Positions 50,347-59,207 of a DNA stretch of 64,000 nt are shown here, piece after piece. The notes under the pieces were generated by a model. That model made no database searches. It was not told the origin of the DNA and saw only the letters and a list, made by a program, of their open reading frames with translations. Numbering within the stretch: position 1 is the stretch's first letter; each line of letters opens with the position of its first letter. Source of the DNA: Flavobacterium sp. N1994 (GTDB lineage Bacteria; Bacteroidota; Bacteroidia; Flavobacteriales; Flavobacteriaceae). Made by a program: the position numbers and the translations under genes. Location: assembly GCF_025947145.1 (NCBI RefSeq), contig NZ_CP109999.1, forward strand, positions 2,542,001 to 2,606,000, in the 5' to 3' direction.

Positions 50347-50390
50347 ACATTTCGTTTTAATGTGTCTTACATTTCGTTTTCGCGATTATA
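50347..50390. other. Prophage right end with two transposase-binding-like repeats
   Basis: ACATTTCGTTTT occurs exactly twice, at 50347-50358 and 50369-50380, start to start 22 bp, with the terminus 10 bases after the second. These match the left-end sites in inverted orientation. Confidence 0.82.
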
Positions 50391-50395
50391 TAAGT
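50391..50395. repeat. Prophage target-site duplication, right copy (TAAGT)
   Basis: Identical to 13335-13339; marks the right junction of the Mu-like element with the host gene. Confidence 0.92.
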
Positions 50396-51328
50396 GATGA
50401 ACTAAACAGAATTGTAATCGAATTAAGTATTACAAGCCATAATTTTATTAAGAAACTTGAAACAATATCAAAGCCATTTGAAAATAGCAGTGAAATTATA
50501 TTTGGAATAAAACCTTACCAAGTCGGACACGGTACACCTCCACAAACAAGAGAAATGGTTGATAATAGAATATATCACTCAAATACAAAGATAAATGATG
50601 AATGGTTTCCATTAGTCACAGGAACAGATGTAAATAGATATAAATTAGATTTTAATGATAATGAATTCATTTTGTATGGAAAAAATTTAATGTACGCATC
50701 AAACGAACTAAAAATTAAATCTGAAAAAATACTATTAAGAAGAACAAGCCACGATTTGAGAGCTGTTGTTGATAATAATTTATTCTATCCTCAAAATTCA
50801 TTATTTGTGATTACAAGTAGCTACAATTTAAAATATTTGATTAGCCTAATTAATTCTAAACTATTTGATTTTATCTACAAAGCTAAATGCCCACAAGTTG
50901 GTAAAGTTTTTGCCGAAGTTAAACCCAGTATAATAAAATCATTACCAATTGCAGATATTGATGATGATAAACAATTAGATTTTGCGGATAAAGTAAACCT
51001 AATTCAAGATTTAAACAAAGAATTACAAGAACAATCGCAAAAGTTTCAAAGAACATTACAACGCAAATTTGAGTTAGATGTTTTGCCTAAAAAATTGCAA
51101 GATTGGTATTTGTTATCTTATGCTGATTTTATAAAAGAACTGGGTAAACTAAAAATAAAACTCACACTATCGCAAGAAGCAGAGTGGGAAGAATATTTTA
51201 CTACCGAAGCAACTAAATTAAACACCATAAAAACGCAGATTGACACTACAGACAAAGCTATTGATGCAATGGTTTATGAGTTGTATGGTTTGAATAATGA
51301 GGAAATTGCAATTGTTGAAAATAGTTAG
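50396..51328 (+). pseudogene. Type IIG restriction-modification enzyme, C-terminal part (severed)
   Basis: 310 codons that continue 11267-13339 in frame when the phage is removed. IKPYQVGHGTPPQTREM near the start of the fragment and WFPLVTGTDVNRYKLDF are typical of TaqI-like/Eco57I C-terminal recognition domains. The end is helical (AEWEEYFTTEATKLNTIKTQ). An open frame running in from TTG 50321 includes 25 phage-end codons and may not be translated. The fragment carries the target-recognition domain. Confidence 0.9.
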
Positions 51329-51341
51329 TGTTTAATAAACT

Positions 51342-53093
51342 ATGAGAAAGCACAATGATATAAAGTCATTTTATTTGTATTTGGAAGAACTAAAATCTAT
51401 TGATGAGTGGAAAATATTAGCCAACATTCCCATAGTTAACGTAGCTTCAGTGGCATCAAATAAAAAAATTACCATCGAAAGAAAAGTACTTTCATTTTAT
51501 ATAAATGATGGGGAATTAAAAAGTAATTTAAACTTAACGAACTCTATCGGAAATACTATTAAATTTCAATTTTTCAACACCAATGAAATTGTTTATATCG
51601 AAAAGCGATTGAACGAAACGAATAATTTAATAATGAAAGCCAAATATTCGCATATAATTTGGCAAGAAACAAAAAATATAAAATTTGCAGAAATAGCCAT
51701 TGATAATTATTTTGAATTATTAAAAAGCAAACAAGAAAATGATTTTTTTAAGGTTATAAAAATAGTTGCTTCATTATTATTTATTTCTTGTAAATCAAAA
51801 CATAAGAGAGAAGAATTAAAAAAGTTTTTTTTAGAATTAGCATCAAAAGCTGATAGTAGTCAAAAAAGTTTACTTCTTAATTTGTTTGTTAAACTAAAAA
51901 GTCATAAAAATATTGAACTTAAGGAATTAATTATTGATATACCTAACTGGTACAATGACGACTACTTTTTTAATTCTCAAAATCTTTCTCTTGGACTGGA
52001 TTTGTATAAAAAATTGAATATTCCACAAGAGGAATTATATTTATTATTAGCAAAAAATGAAGACCAAGTTATTGAACAACATTCAGAAGATAGCTTCATT
52101 AGATTATTAAGTTTTGGAAAGAAGTGTAGGTATTTAAAACACACAACACAAGAAGTTGAATATCAAAAATGTTCAGAACAATATAATCAATTAAAAAAAG
52201 TAATCAATCTTGGACGTGTACAAGTTGCTATAGATGAAGAATTGAACTTAAAGATAAATGAATATGTTGATAAAAAAACTGAAGCTATTTTAAAATATTC
52301 AACCGAAGAAATATTGGCTATTTTCTCTTTCGAAGAAAGTATCTTAGTTGACCCAAAGGAAAACAAAAAAAGTGCCGAAAAGACATTTAACAATTCTTTT
52401 CAAAGGCTTGTTTCAGTTACCACATTAGATATTAATTTAAATTTTTCAGAACCCAATGAAAGTCAAAAATTAGAAAATCAAATTTTTCAGAACTATTTAA
52501 TAGGATTGCAATTATCATTTTTCATTCTTTTTATTAAAGTTTTTAGAAAGGGGATTTTAGACGGACATTTCACTTATCAAAAAATTTATGATTACTTACA
52601 TGAGTATACTTGGTACCAGTATAAATTTGAAAGAGTATTAAGAAATAATAAAATTGATGAAGAAACTAACTGGATAACTTTAATAGCTCCCGGACTTTAT
52701 AACTTTTTTACACAATATGAAATTTCGATGTTGCTTTCAACAAATAAGGTTAATAATTATATTTTAGCATTAGATTCTTTAACTTTAAAATTTGAAGGTG
52801 CTTTAAGGGATTTTATTAGATTGTGTGGAGGCAATAGTACGAAAGTTGATAAGGATGGTTTAATGAAAGAACAATTATTAGAAGAATTGATTGACAATGA
52901 TAAAATAAAAGAACTTTTCACAGAAAGAGATATTGAACTTTTTAAATTCACATTTACTAGAAAAGGAAAAGATATAAGAAACAATATTGCACACGCTTTT
53001 TTTAGCTTTTCTAATTATTCGTTTGATAATGTTGCATTAGTTTTTCTATGTTTTCTGAGATTGGGGAAATATAATTTGGTTGTAAAACAATAA
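51342..53093 (+). CDS. HEPN-motif protein in the restriction operon (DUF4209-like)
   Basis: 583 residues starting 13 bases after the type IIG gene, so originally co-transcribed with it. The sequence is helical throughout. The C-terminal part has FTRKGKDIRNNIAHAFF near residue 545, where RNNIAH matches the Rx4-6H active motif of HEPN ribonucleases. DUF4209-like proteins have a similar end. A defence RNase linked to the restriction enzyme is plausible. The phage now separates it from its operon promoter. Confidence 0.72.
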   Translation: MRKHNDIKSFYLYLEELKSIDEWKILANIPIVNVASVASNKKITIERKVLSFYINDGELKSNLNLTNSIGNTIKFQFFNTNEIVYIEKRLNETNNLIMKAKYSHIIWQETKNIKFAEIAIDNYFELLKSKQENDFFKVIKIVASLLFISCKSKHKREELKKFFLELASKADSSQKSLLLNLFVKLKSHKNIELKELIIDIPNWYNDDYFFNSQNLSLGLDLYKKLNIPQEELYLLLAKNEDQVIEQHSEDSFIRLLSFGKKCRYLKHTTQEVEYQKCSEQYNQLKKVINLGRVQVAIDEELNLKINEYVDKKTEAILKYSTEEILAIFSFEESILVDPKENKKSAEKTFNNSFQRLVSVTTLDINLNFSEPNESQKLENQIFQNYLIGLQLSFFILFIKVFRKGILDGHFTYQKIYDYLHEYTWYQYKFERVLRNNKIDEETNWITLIAPGLYNFFTQYEISMLLSTNKVNNYILALDSLTLKFEGALRDFIRLCGGNSTKVDKDGLMKEQLLEELIDNDKIKELFTERDIELFKFTFTRKGKDIRNNIAHAFFSFSNYSFDNVALVFLCFLRLGKYNLVVKQ

Positions 53094-53121
53094 AATTACT
53101 AAATGAAAATTTATTTATTAG

Positions 53122-53409
53122 ATGGTTAAGAGAGAACTAGTACAAATAGAAAATATTTCACTCTAGGAATTAACAGAAATCATTGCTGATAAATTGGCTG
53201 ATAAGATTGAAACTAGGATTGCAAAGCTTATTTCATCGCAAAATGATGAAGCCTTATTAACAAGAGCTGAAACGGCTGAATTTCTAAAAATAAATTCTAC
53301 CACTTTATGGCATTGGACAAAAAAAGGCAAGGTTACTGCCTACGGTATTGGCAATCGTGTTTATTATAAAAAGGGAGAGCTAAAGAAAGCTTTGATTCAA
53401 ATAAATTAG
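53122..53409 (+). pseudogene. Excisionase-like helix-turn-helix gene with in-frame stop
   Basis: Reading from ATG 53122 gives MVKRELVQIENISL, then TAG at 53164-53166, then ELTEIIADKLADKIETRIAK and a MerR/excisionase helix-turn-helix (TRAETAEFLKINSTTLWHWT). Both sides of the stop look coding, so an original 95-residue gene has a nonsense codon at position 15. A TTG at 53194 could restart a 71-residue protein that keeps the DNA-binding part. It lies next to the integrase, convergent with it. Confidence 0.75.
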
Positions 53410-54702
53410 TTAAATAATTGCTGAATTTTTCCAATAAGCTTTTAACTTTTCTGCATATTCTTTAGGAGTAATTTTTATATAGCTTAAAAATTGAGCTTCG
53501 GTTTTATGACCAGTAATTTTCATAATTGTAAGCGTGTCAATTTTGCCATATAAATTGGTTGCAAATGAGCGTCTGCAAATGTGTGAAGTTACCAGTTCGT
53601 GTTTTGGAAATTTACCAATTTGTTTTCTGTGTATTTTTTCTTTTTTACCGTTTTTCTTAATTATAATTTCTGAAATCTTTGCGCCTTCAACAACCTCTTT
53701 AAATCCAACTTCTTCACAAATAATCTTGATATAATCATTAAATTTTTGGTCGCTTATTTTTCTAGGGAAACTCCCATTTCTCTTTTCTAAAATAGCCTTT
53801 ACTTGATTATGAATTGGGATAATAACCGGAAAGTCTGTTTTGATAGTCTGTTTTTCTATAAAACCATCGACAAGGTTCTTTTTTGTTAGTTTTAGAAAGT
53901 CGGAAATCCTAAATCCAGTTCTCAAACCAATAATAAACCAATCTCTAGCATTGTCTAAATAGTCTTGCTCGAAATCTTCGTGGTATATGGCGTTTATTTC
54001 ATCTTCTTTGAGATAAATGTCATTTGTTTTATTAGTTGGCGAGTAAAATTCTGCAAGCTTAAATTCCTTAGTAATTGTGAATCCTTTCTTGTCTGCGTTG
54101 TTACAAAATAATTTAATATCGTCAATATAGCCACCAATAGTATTGGGGTTTAGTTTTTGTTCTTTTTCTAAAAAGTCAACAAATTTTGTATGAAAGGAGA
54201 TTGTGATGTCAGTAAGTTTAATTTTACTTCTAGTGTGGTTCTCAAAAGCTAAAATTTTATTAAGGGTAGTATTGTAGTGTTGAATTGTTCTTGGTTTGAT
54301 AGGGGTGTTATTTCTAGTTTTTTTAATTTTAGATTCTTCAATAAAAGAAAGTATATAGTTAGTAAAAAACACACTTGCATTTACATCTTCATTATCAGTT
54401 ATTCGGTTAAAAAAGATGTTTATTTTCTCTTTCAACCAATTTGTATTTATTGTTTCAGCTTTGAGTGTTGCATCGCCAAACTCTTTTCGGATATAAGTAT
54501 TAAGTTCTTTTAGCTTATTATTTATTTCTTTATAGTTAACATCGGTTGTCGCTAAAACTTCTTGTTTTGATTCACTCCATCTTTTATTTGGAATTTGCAT
54601 TCCTATTGAACATTCAATATCGAATAAATTACTATGTTTAAATCTATAAAAAATAGTGTTCCAATCATTACTAGTTTTAATCCTAAATTTGCCAGTAGCC
54701 AT
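53410..54702 (-). CDS. Tyrosine recombinase (integrase)
   Basis: 430 residues of the Bacteroidota phage/ICE integrase type. An N-terminal SAM-like core-binding domain spans about 110-215. The catalytic domain has Arg in GLRTGFRISDFLK near 270, TSHICRRSFATNLYG near 375, and GHKTEAQFLSYIK with the nucleophile Tyr near 410. It would have mobilised the island holding the type IIG and HEPN genes. Its stop abuts the excisionase-like gene. Confidence 0.92.
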   Translation of the reverse strand: MATGKFRIKTSNDWNTIFYRFKHSNLFDIECSIGMQIPNKRWSESKQEVLATTDVNYKEINNKLKELNTYIRKEFGDATLKAETINTNWLKEKINIFFNRITDNEDVNASVFFTNYILSFIEESKIKKTRNNTPIKPRTIQHYNTTLNKILAFENHTRSKIKLTDITISFHTKFVDFLEKEQKLNPNTIGGYIDDIKLFCNNADKKGFTITKEFKLAEFYSPTNKTNDIYLKEDEINAIYHEDFEQDYLDNARDWFIIGLRTGFRISDFLKLTKKNLVDGFIEKQTIKTDFPVIIPIHNQVKAILEKRNGSFPRKISDQKFNDYIKIICEEVGFKEVVEGAKISEIIIKKNGKKEKIHRKQIGKFPKHELVTSHICRRSFATNLYGKIDTLTIMKITGHKTEAQFLSYIKITPKEYAEKLKAYWKNSAII

Positions 54703-54738
54703 ACTTTTTGGTTTTTTTACAAATATAAAATATTTTTC

Positions 54739-54759
54739 ATTCCCCGTATATTCCCCGTA
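54739..54759. repeat. ATTCCCCGTA direct repeat upstream of the integrase
   Basis: Two copies 11 bp apart (54739, 54750), about 37 bases before the integrase start. Possibly integrase arm or operator sites. The rest of the gap 54703-55043 shows an AT-rich region, a GTGCG/CGCAC hairpin near 54876-54897, and a terminator. Confidence 0.6.
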
Positions 54760-54899
54760 ATTTATTAATTGATGTTAATTTTGGTAAATTAATAGAAGTT
54801 AAAACAGCACAAAAAACCTTGTTAAGGCTTTAAAATAAAGGGATGTTTAATTTTATTGAATTTTGGTTAATCACGAGTGCGATTTCTATTACCCGCACA

Positions 54900-54931
54900 A
54901 AAGCTTCTCATTTTAGAAGCTTTTTTTGTTT
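54900..54931 (+). terminator. Terminator in the integrase upstream region
   Basis: AAAGCTTCT-CATTTT-AGAAGCTTT plus T-run, in the sense of the plus strand. It may end a host transcript at the island boundary; I could not identify a tRNA or att core beside it. Confidence 0.7.
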
Positions 54932-55043
54932 CAATCATAGTTAATAATAATGTTTACAGTTTATTAATAGGGACTGTTTTAAATTTTGAAAATTCATTTA
55001 TTTTTACCAAATCAAAATCATTTGATTAAAATTTAAAATTCTA

Positions 55044-55814
55044 ATGAAAGGGAAAAAGCTTATGATGACAGCGGTTTTGGCGTTTTTGGGATTTGTTTTG
55101 CTTGCGTTTTCGGTTTATTTACTTTATAAAAACACTAGTAGTTCTATTTCATCCAAAAAACAAAGAGAATTAGATGAAGCTATCAAACAAATAGAAGTCC
55201 TGCATGCTGAAATTGTTCAAAAAGACAAAATTGTTGAAGAAGCAGAACAAAAAATGAAAAGCTTAAAATCAGAATCGATGAGTAATGGTATTGGTCAAAA
55301 CATGCCTATCATTGAGATTGTTGATAATGATTTGAGTGAAGATGAAGGTAGCACAAACGAAAAAGGGTCTAAGAAAGTACATAAACTAATGTACCATCAC
55401 CAAATACGTTTCTATTTATTGAATGCTGGAAAAAACTCTTTAAAGGATGTTATTTTTTCTGTTAAAGATGATTACAACCGGAACAAAGAGAAAAAGAAAA
55501 AAGCAGTGGCTACAGCCAATGTTGATTATACTGGAAAAAAAGTTGACAATGAAGAATTAGGAGTTTATGAAAACATTGAGGTTAACACGTTAAATCTTAA
55601 GTCGAAGAAACTGATTTACACTAGTAATCTTCCGGGAAGTTTTGGTGTTGGCGATTATGAATACCATTTGATTATTGAATGGAGTCAAGGCTTCTACCAA
55701 ATGTTAGTTAAGATTGAGGAGATAGAAGGAAAACTAAAATACAATTACGAATTTTTTGATGTTGATGGGAAACCCATCGATTTCAAAAGTATGGAAACTA
55801 GTATGGCCAATTAA
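55044..55814 (+). CDS. Membrane-anchored protein with coiled coil
   Basis: 256 residues: one N-terminal helix (TAVLAFLGFVLLAFSVYLLY), a coiled coil (about 38-75, ELDEAIKQIEVLHAEIVQKD), an acidic linker, then a beta-rich domain (HQIRFYLLNAGKNSLKDVIF, YEYHLIIEWSQGFYQMLVKI). No family recognised. Monocistronic, with a strong terminator directly after. Confidence 0.7.
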   Translation: MKGKKLMMTAVLAFLGFVLLAFSVYLLYKNTSSSISSKKQRELDEAIKQIEVLHAEIVQKDKIVEEAEQKMKSLKSESMSNGIGQNMPIIEIVDNDLSEDEGSTNEKGSKKVHKLMYHHQIRFYLLNAGKNSLKDVIFSVKDDYNRNKEKKKKAVATANVDYTGKKVDNEELGVYENIEVNTLNLKSKKLIYTSNLPGSFGVGDYEYHLIIEWSQGFYQMLVKIEEIEGKLKYNYEFFDVDGKPIDFKSMETSMAN

Positions 55815-55843
55815 AAAAGCCTCTCCAATTGGAGAGGCTTTTT
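55814..55843 (+). terminator. Terminator after the coiled-coil membrane protein
   Basis: AAAAAGCCTCTCC-AATT-GGAGAGGCTTTTT, a long perfect stem that can act on both strands. Confidence 0.9.
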
Positions 55844-55908
55844 AGTCTAACACGCCTGCTGGCTCCTTCGCTAAAAATGTTCACTGAACATTTTCTTTAC
55901 GTTTGACA

Positions 55909-57675
55909 CTATTTTCCAGTTTCAATCCAGCGATTGATTTTCTTTTCTAAAAGCGCTAAAGGCAACACTCCTGATTCCAATACTTTTTGATGGAATACTT
56001 TGATGTCAAATTTGTCTTTCATCTTTTCTTGTGCTTTTTTACGCAATTCTAAGATTTTCATTTGCCCCATTTTGTATGACAAGGCTTGCCCCGGAATAGC
56101 CATATAACGTTCAATTTCAGTAGTGATTCCAGCTTCAGTTTCTGCTTCGTTTTCTAAGGAATATTTAATGGCTTGTTCGCGTGTCCATCCTTCGTTATGA
56201 ATACCGGTATCTACTACTAATCGAACGGCTCTGTGCATTTCATTGCCTAACATTCCGAAGTATTGATATGGGTCGGTATACAATCCTAATTCTTTTCCTA
56301 AGCTTTCTGTATATAAAGCCCAACCTTCACCATAAGCGCCAAACCAATTGAATTTTCTAAAATCAGGCAATTCTTTGTTTTCTTGTTGTAATGAAATTTG
56401 AAAATGGTGTCCAGGAATGGCTTCATGTAAAAACAAATCTTCATCGCCATAACAGTTATAGGTTGTTACATCAGGAATCGGCACATAAAATGTTCCAGGT
56501 CTAGTTCCGTCTGCGGTTCCTTGATTGTATTCAGCACTAGCTGATTTTTCTCTAAACGCTTCTGTTCTTTTGATTTGGAAAGCTGTTTTTGGTTGTAACG
56601 AAAACAACTTGTCAACATTAGGCATAATCGTTTGATGGATTCTTTCAAAATTAGCAATCACTTCTTCAGGCTTTTTGAATGGCATCAATTTAGGGTTTGT
56701 TCGAACGTGTTCAAAGAACTCATTGATAGTTCCCTTGAAACCTACTTGTTCTTTTACCTTTTCCATTTCCGCTTTGATTCTCGCTACTTCTTTTAAACCA
56801 AGTGCGTGAATTTCTTCTGGAGTTTTATCGGTTGTGGTCCATTGTTTTACATAGACTTTATATAGTTCTTTTCCATTTGGCAAACTACCAATACCGCTAG
56901 TAGTTCTTGAAGCGGGCAAGTATTCCTCTTTCAAAAAGGCAGTCATTTTTTTAAATTGAGGCTCTAATTTTTCAGTAATCACAGCAGCATATTCTTTTTT
57001 CAAAGCATCTTGTTGTTCAGGTGTAATTTCTTTAGGGAACGATTTTATGGCAGAATAAAATAGATTCTCTTCTACAGTAGGAGTTACCATGCTTTCAAAC
57101 TGAGGAATCACTTTTAGGGTTAAAGCTTTAGGCAAAACAACTCCTTTGTCAATTCCTTTTTTCATGTAAACCATAGCAGAATCTACCCAAACCGAAAAGG
57201 AATTCATTCTTTTCAAGAAATTTCTATAATCTTTCTCCGTTTTAAAAGGTTGTGCACTTGACCCACTAGCAAATTGTCCCATGGTGATGTTAGTCCCCCA
57301 GAATTGGTGAATAGGCATCAAATTAGTGTCGTATTTCAACAAATTTTTACCAACAGTAACTTCCCATTTAATAATGTCATAACTGTTTTTCTCTTCATCA
57401 GATAGGGCAGTAGTATCAACGGATGCTAATTCATTTTCATATTTATCAAAGAAAGCCGCTTGCTTTTTTCTAAAGGAATCGGTCATTTCAAATACAAACT
57501 GGTCATTGTATTTATATTGACCATTTTGAGTCGCTCCCAAAGGATCTAATTCGTTTTTACCATCAAAATAAGCATCAGTAATGGTTTTGAAATCTTTTGC
57601 TTTCTTTTCTGATTTACAGTTCACTACTACTAATGACAACAAAATCATTATGGTTAAAGTCTTTAAGTTTTTCAT
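55909..57675 (-). CDS. DUF885-family lipoprotein, predicted metallopeptidase
   Basis: 588 residues with a lipoprotein signal (MKNLKTLTIMILLSLVVVNC). DUF885 pattern: EKNSYDIIKWEV near 90, and the zinc-binding-like LFLHEAIPGHHFQ near 415 (HE-x4-H), then ENEAETEAGITTEIERYM further on, a likely third ligand region. Members act as oligopeptidase-like exported proteins. The length agrees with the family (about 560-600). Confidence 0.88.
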   Translation of the reverse strand: MKNLKTLTIMILLSLVVVNCKSEKKAKDFKTITDAYFDGKNELDPLGATQNGQYKYNDQFVFEMTDSFRKKQAAFFDKYENELASVDTTALSDEEKNSYDIIKWEVTVGKNLLKYDTNLMPIHQFWGTNITMGQFASGSSAQPFKTEKDYRNFLKRMNSFSVWVDSAMVYMKKGIDKGVVLPKALTLKVIPQFESMVTPTVEENLFYSAIKSFPKEITPEQQDALKKEYAAVITEKLEPQFKKMTAFLKEEYLPASRTTSGIGSLPNGKELYKVYVKQWTTTDKTPEEIHALGLKEVARIKAEMEKVKEQVGFKGTINEFFEHVRTNPKLMPFKKPEEVIANFERIHQTIMPNVDKLFSLQPKTAFQIKRTEAFREKSASAEYNQGTADGTRPGTFYVPIPDVTTYNCYGDEDLFLHEAIPGHHFQISLQQENKELPDFRKFNWFGAYGEGWALYTESLGKELGLYTDPYQYFGMLGNEMHRAVRLVVDTGIHNEGWTREQAIKYSLENEAETEAGITTEIERYMAIPGQALSYKMGQMKILELRKKAQEKMKDKFDIKVFHQKVLESGVLPLALLEKKINRWIETGK

Positions 57676-57741
57676 AGTTAATGGATTAGTTCGTAAAACT
57701 ATAGGTTTATGCTGAATGGATTTGTTAATGAAATGATAAAA

Positions 57742-58104
57742 TTACCCGTGATACACTCTAGAAGCTATGATTCTTCCCTCTTTGATTTCCAAGACTTCGG
57801 CAACAAGCATATTGTCTTCGTTTTCTACGGTTCTTATATATTCCATAAAAACCCTATCCGAATTTGAAGTGAGTGAAGTTACTTTATAATGTAAACTTGG
57901 TAATCGGTCAAAGGAGTCTTTCCACCAACTACGTAATGCTTCTTTTCCAGTAACTAAACCTTGAGTTTCTGGATGACGGATTTTCAATTTAGGACTAAAA
58001 TGCTGGGCTTCCTCATCGTATAAGGATAATAATTTTTCTAAGTTGTGTGCGTTAAAAGCTTCGAACCAAAGCATCGCAATCGATAAATTTTTTTCTGCTG
58101 ACAT
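57742..58104 (-). CDS. NTF2-like (SnoaL-type) protein
   Basis: 120 residues from ATG 58104 (MSAEKNLSIAMLWFEAFNAH); an ATG at 58128 lies inside a terminator stem. The cone-shaped NTF2 fold is suggested by LWFEAFNAHNLEKLLSLYDE, ALRSWWKDSFDRLPSLHY and a C-terminal strand KEGRIIASRVYHG. Function unknown; many act on small hydrophobic substrates. Confidence 0.8.
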   Translation of the reverse strand: MSAEKNLSIAMLWFEAFNAHNLEKLLSLYDEEAQHFSPKLKIRHPETQGLVTGKEALRSWWKDSFDRLPSLHYKVTSLTSNSDRVFMEYIRTVENEDNMLVAEVLEIKEGRIIASRVYHG

Positions 58105-58118
58105 AAGTGCTAATAAAA

Positions 58119-58142
58119 AAAATCCCAATCAATTGGGATTTT
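58119..58142 (-). terminator. Terminator between pseudouridine synthase side and NTF2-like gene
   Basis: AATCCCAAT-CA-ATTGGGATT with flanking A and T runs, usable on either strand. Confidence 0.75.
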
Positions 58143-58163
58143 AGGTTGGTAAAGATAAGCTTT

Positions 58164-59075
58164 TTATACGTTTTTCAAATTGATAATTTCCTGTTCTGTC
58201 AAGAAACGCCAATTACCACGTGGCAAATTCTTTTTGGTTAACCCAGCAAAAGAAACACGGTCAATTTTTAATACATCATATTTGAAACTTTCAAAAATAG
58301 CACGAACTACTTTCACGTTTGGGGTTCTAAGTTTCAAACCAATTTCTGTTTTTGGCTCATTATCAACATAACTTATTTCGTCTACATACAATTTGTGACC
58401 ATCAAGCGTAACGCCTTGGGAAATCTTCTCTAAATCTTCGAATTTCAAATTTTTATCCAATGACACTTGGTAAATCTTAGTCGATTTTTGATTAGGCAAA
58501 CTGAATTTTCTAATCATATCCGTATCGTTGGTAAACAACAATAAACCTGTCGTATTCTTATCCATTCTGCCAACTGGTTGCACTTTAGCATTGGTGGCGC
58601 CTCTTACTAATTCCAATACATTTCTATGATCAGCATCGTCTTCGTTAGAAGTTGTAAAGTTTTTTGGTTTGTTTAAAACAATGTACTCTTTGCGTTCTGG
58701 AGTTAAAACCGATCCATCGAAATTCACTACATCGCCTGGTTTTACTTTGTATCCCATTTCGGTAATCACCACATTATTCACTTTCACATTCCCCGATTGG
58801 ATGTAAATATCAGCATCACGACGAGAGCATGCCCCCGAATTGGAAATGTATTTATTCAAACGAATATCATCCGATTTCAATGGTTTTGGAACATTGTTTT
58901 GAACTGCTTTTGCTGGTTTTGCAGTACGTTTTGCAGCAGCGTCATCAGTGGTTGGTTTGGCTTTCTTAGGCCCTTGGGCTCTCTTAGCCATGGCAGGTTT
59001 TGGCTTATTCGAATTCGGTCTCGAACTATTTGGTCGTGAGCTATTTCGATTACTATTGCCGTCCTTCTTATTCAT
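58164..59075 (-). CDS. rluB: 23S rRNA pseudouridine synthase, RluB/RsuA family
   Basis: 303 residues. A low-complexity N-terminal tail (Asn, Ser, Lys and Pro rich, about 1-65) precedes an S4 RNA-binding domain (IRLNKYISNSGACSRRDADI, about 70-115). The synthase domain holds the catalytic Asp in PVGRMDKNTTGLLLFTND near 168. Converts a uridine in 23S rRNA to pseudouridine. The basic tail is common in Bacteroidota homologues. Confidence 0.88.
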   Translation of the reverse strand: MNKKDGNSNRNSSRPNSSRPNSNKPKPAMAKRAQGPKKAKPTTDDAAAKRTAKPAKAVQNNVPKPLKSDDIRLNKYISNSGACSRRDADIYIQSGNVKVNNVVITEMGYKVKPGDVVNFDGSVLTPERKEYIVLNKPKNFTTSNEDDADHRNVLELVRGATNAKVQPVGRMDKNTTGLLLFTNDTDMIRKFSLPNQKSTKIYQVSLDKNLKFEDLEKISQGVTLDGHKLYVDEISYVDNEPKTEIGLKLRTPNVKVVRAIFESFKYDVLKIDRVSFAGLTKKNLPRGNWRFLTEQEIINLKNV

Positions 59076-59120
59076 AAATTCTGTAATTTGGGCAAAGATA
59101 CGTATTTCAGATGCTTTTTT

Positions 59121-59200
59121 AGGAGCTATTTCCAGCTATCCACTATATCTTTTGCTTTTTGGCAGCAAAAAGCAAAAGGATGCCGTTCCTATCTGGGCTA
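59121..59200. repeat. Flavobacterium-type interspersed intergenic repeat
   Basis: AGGAGCTATTTCCAGCTATC ... a perfect inverted repeat TTTTGCTTTTTG-gcag-CAAAAAGCAAAA ... GCCGTTCCTATCTGGGCTA. From memory, elements with 'AGGAGCTATTTCC' and 'ATCTGGGCTA' ends around a variable stem recur between genes in Flavobacterium genomes. Confidence 0.75.
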
Positions 59201-59207
59201 GAAAAAA

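Larger units (their letters stand above)
13340..50390 (+). mobile_element. Mu-like transposable prophage, apparently complete (37,051 bp)
   Basis: The element holds transposase and activator genes, a repressor, terminase, portal, MuF, protease, capsid, contractile-tail, baseplate, fibre and lysis genes. It ends in related inverted sequences: the left starts ATAGGCACTAAAAC, and the reverse complement of the right starts TATAATCGCGAAAAC. A 5-bp direct repeat flanks it. Size and order resemble Mu (about 37 kb), except that the packaging block is inverted. No obvious inactivating lesion is seen, so it may be inducible. Confidence 0.95.

Noticed and set aside
50321..51328. Independent gene starting at TTG 50321
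   Set aside because: The first 25 codons are phage terminus; the real gene is the 3' part of the interrupted type IIG gene.
54870..54900. tRNA 3' end as integrase attachment site
   Set aside because: GTGCG/CGCAC is a plain hairpin; no T-arm can be drawn and I found no matching sequence at the left side.
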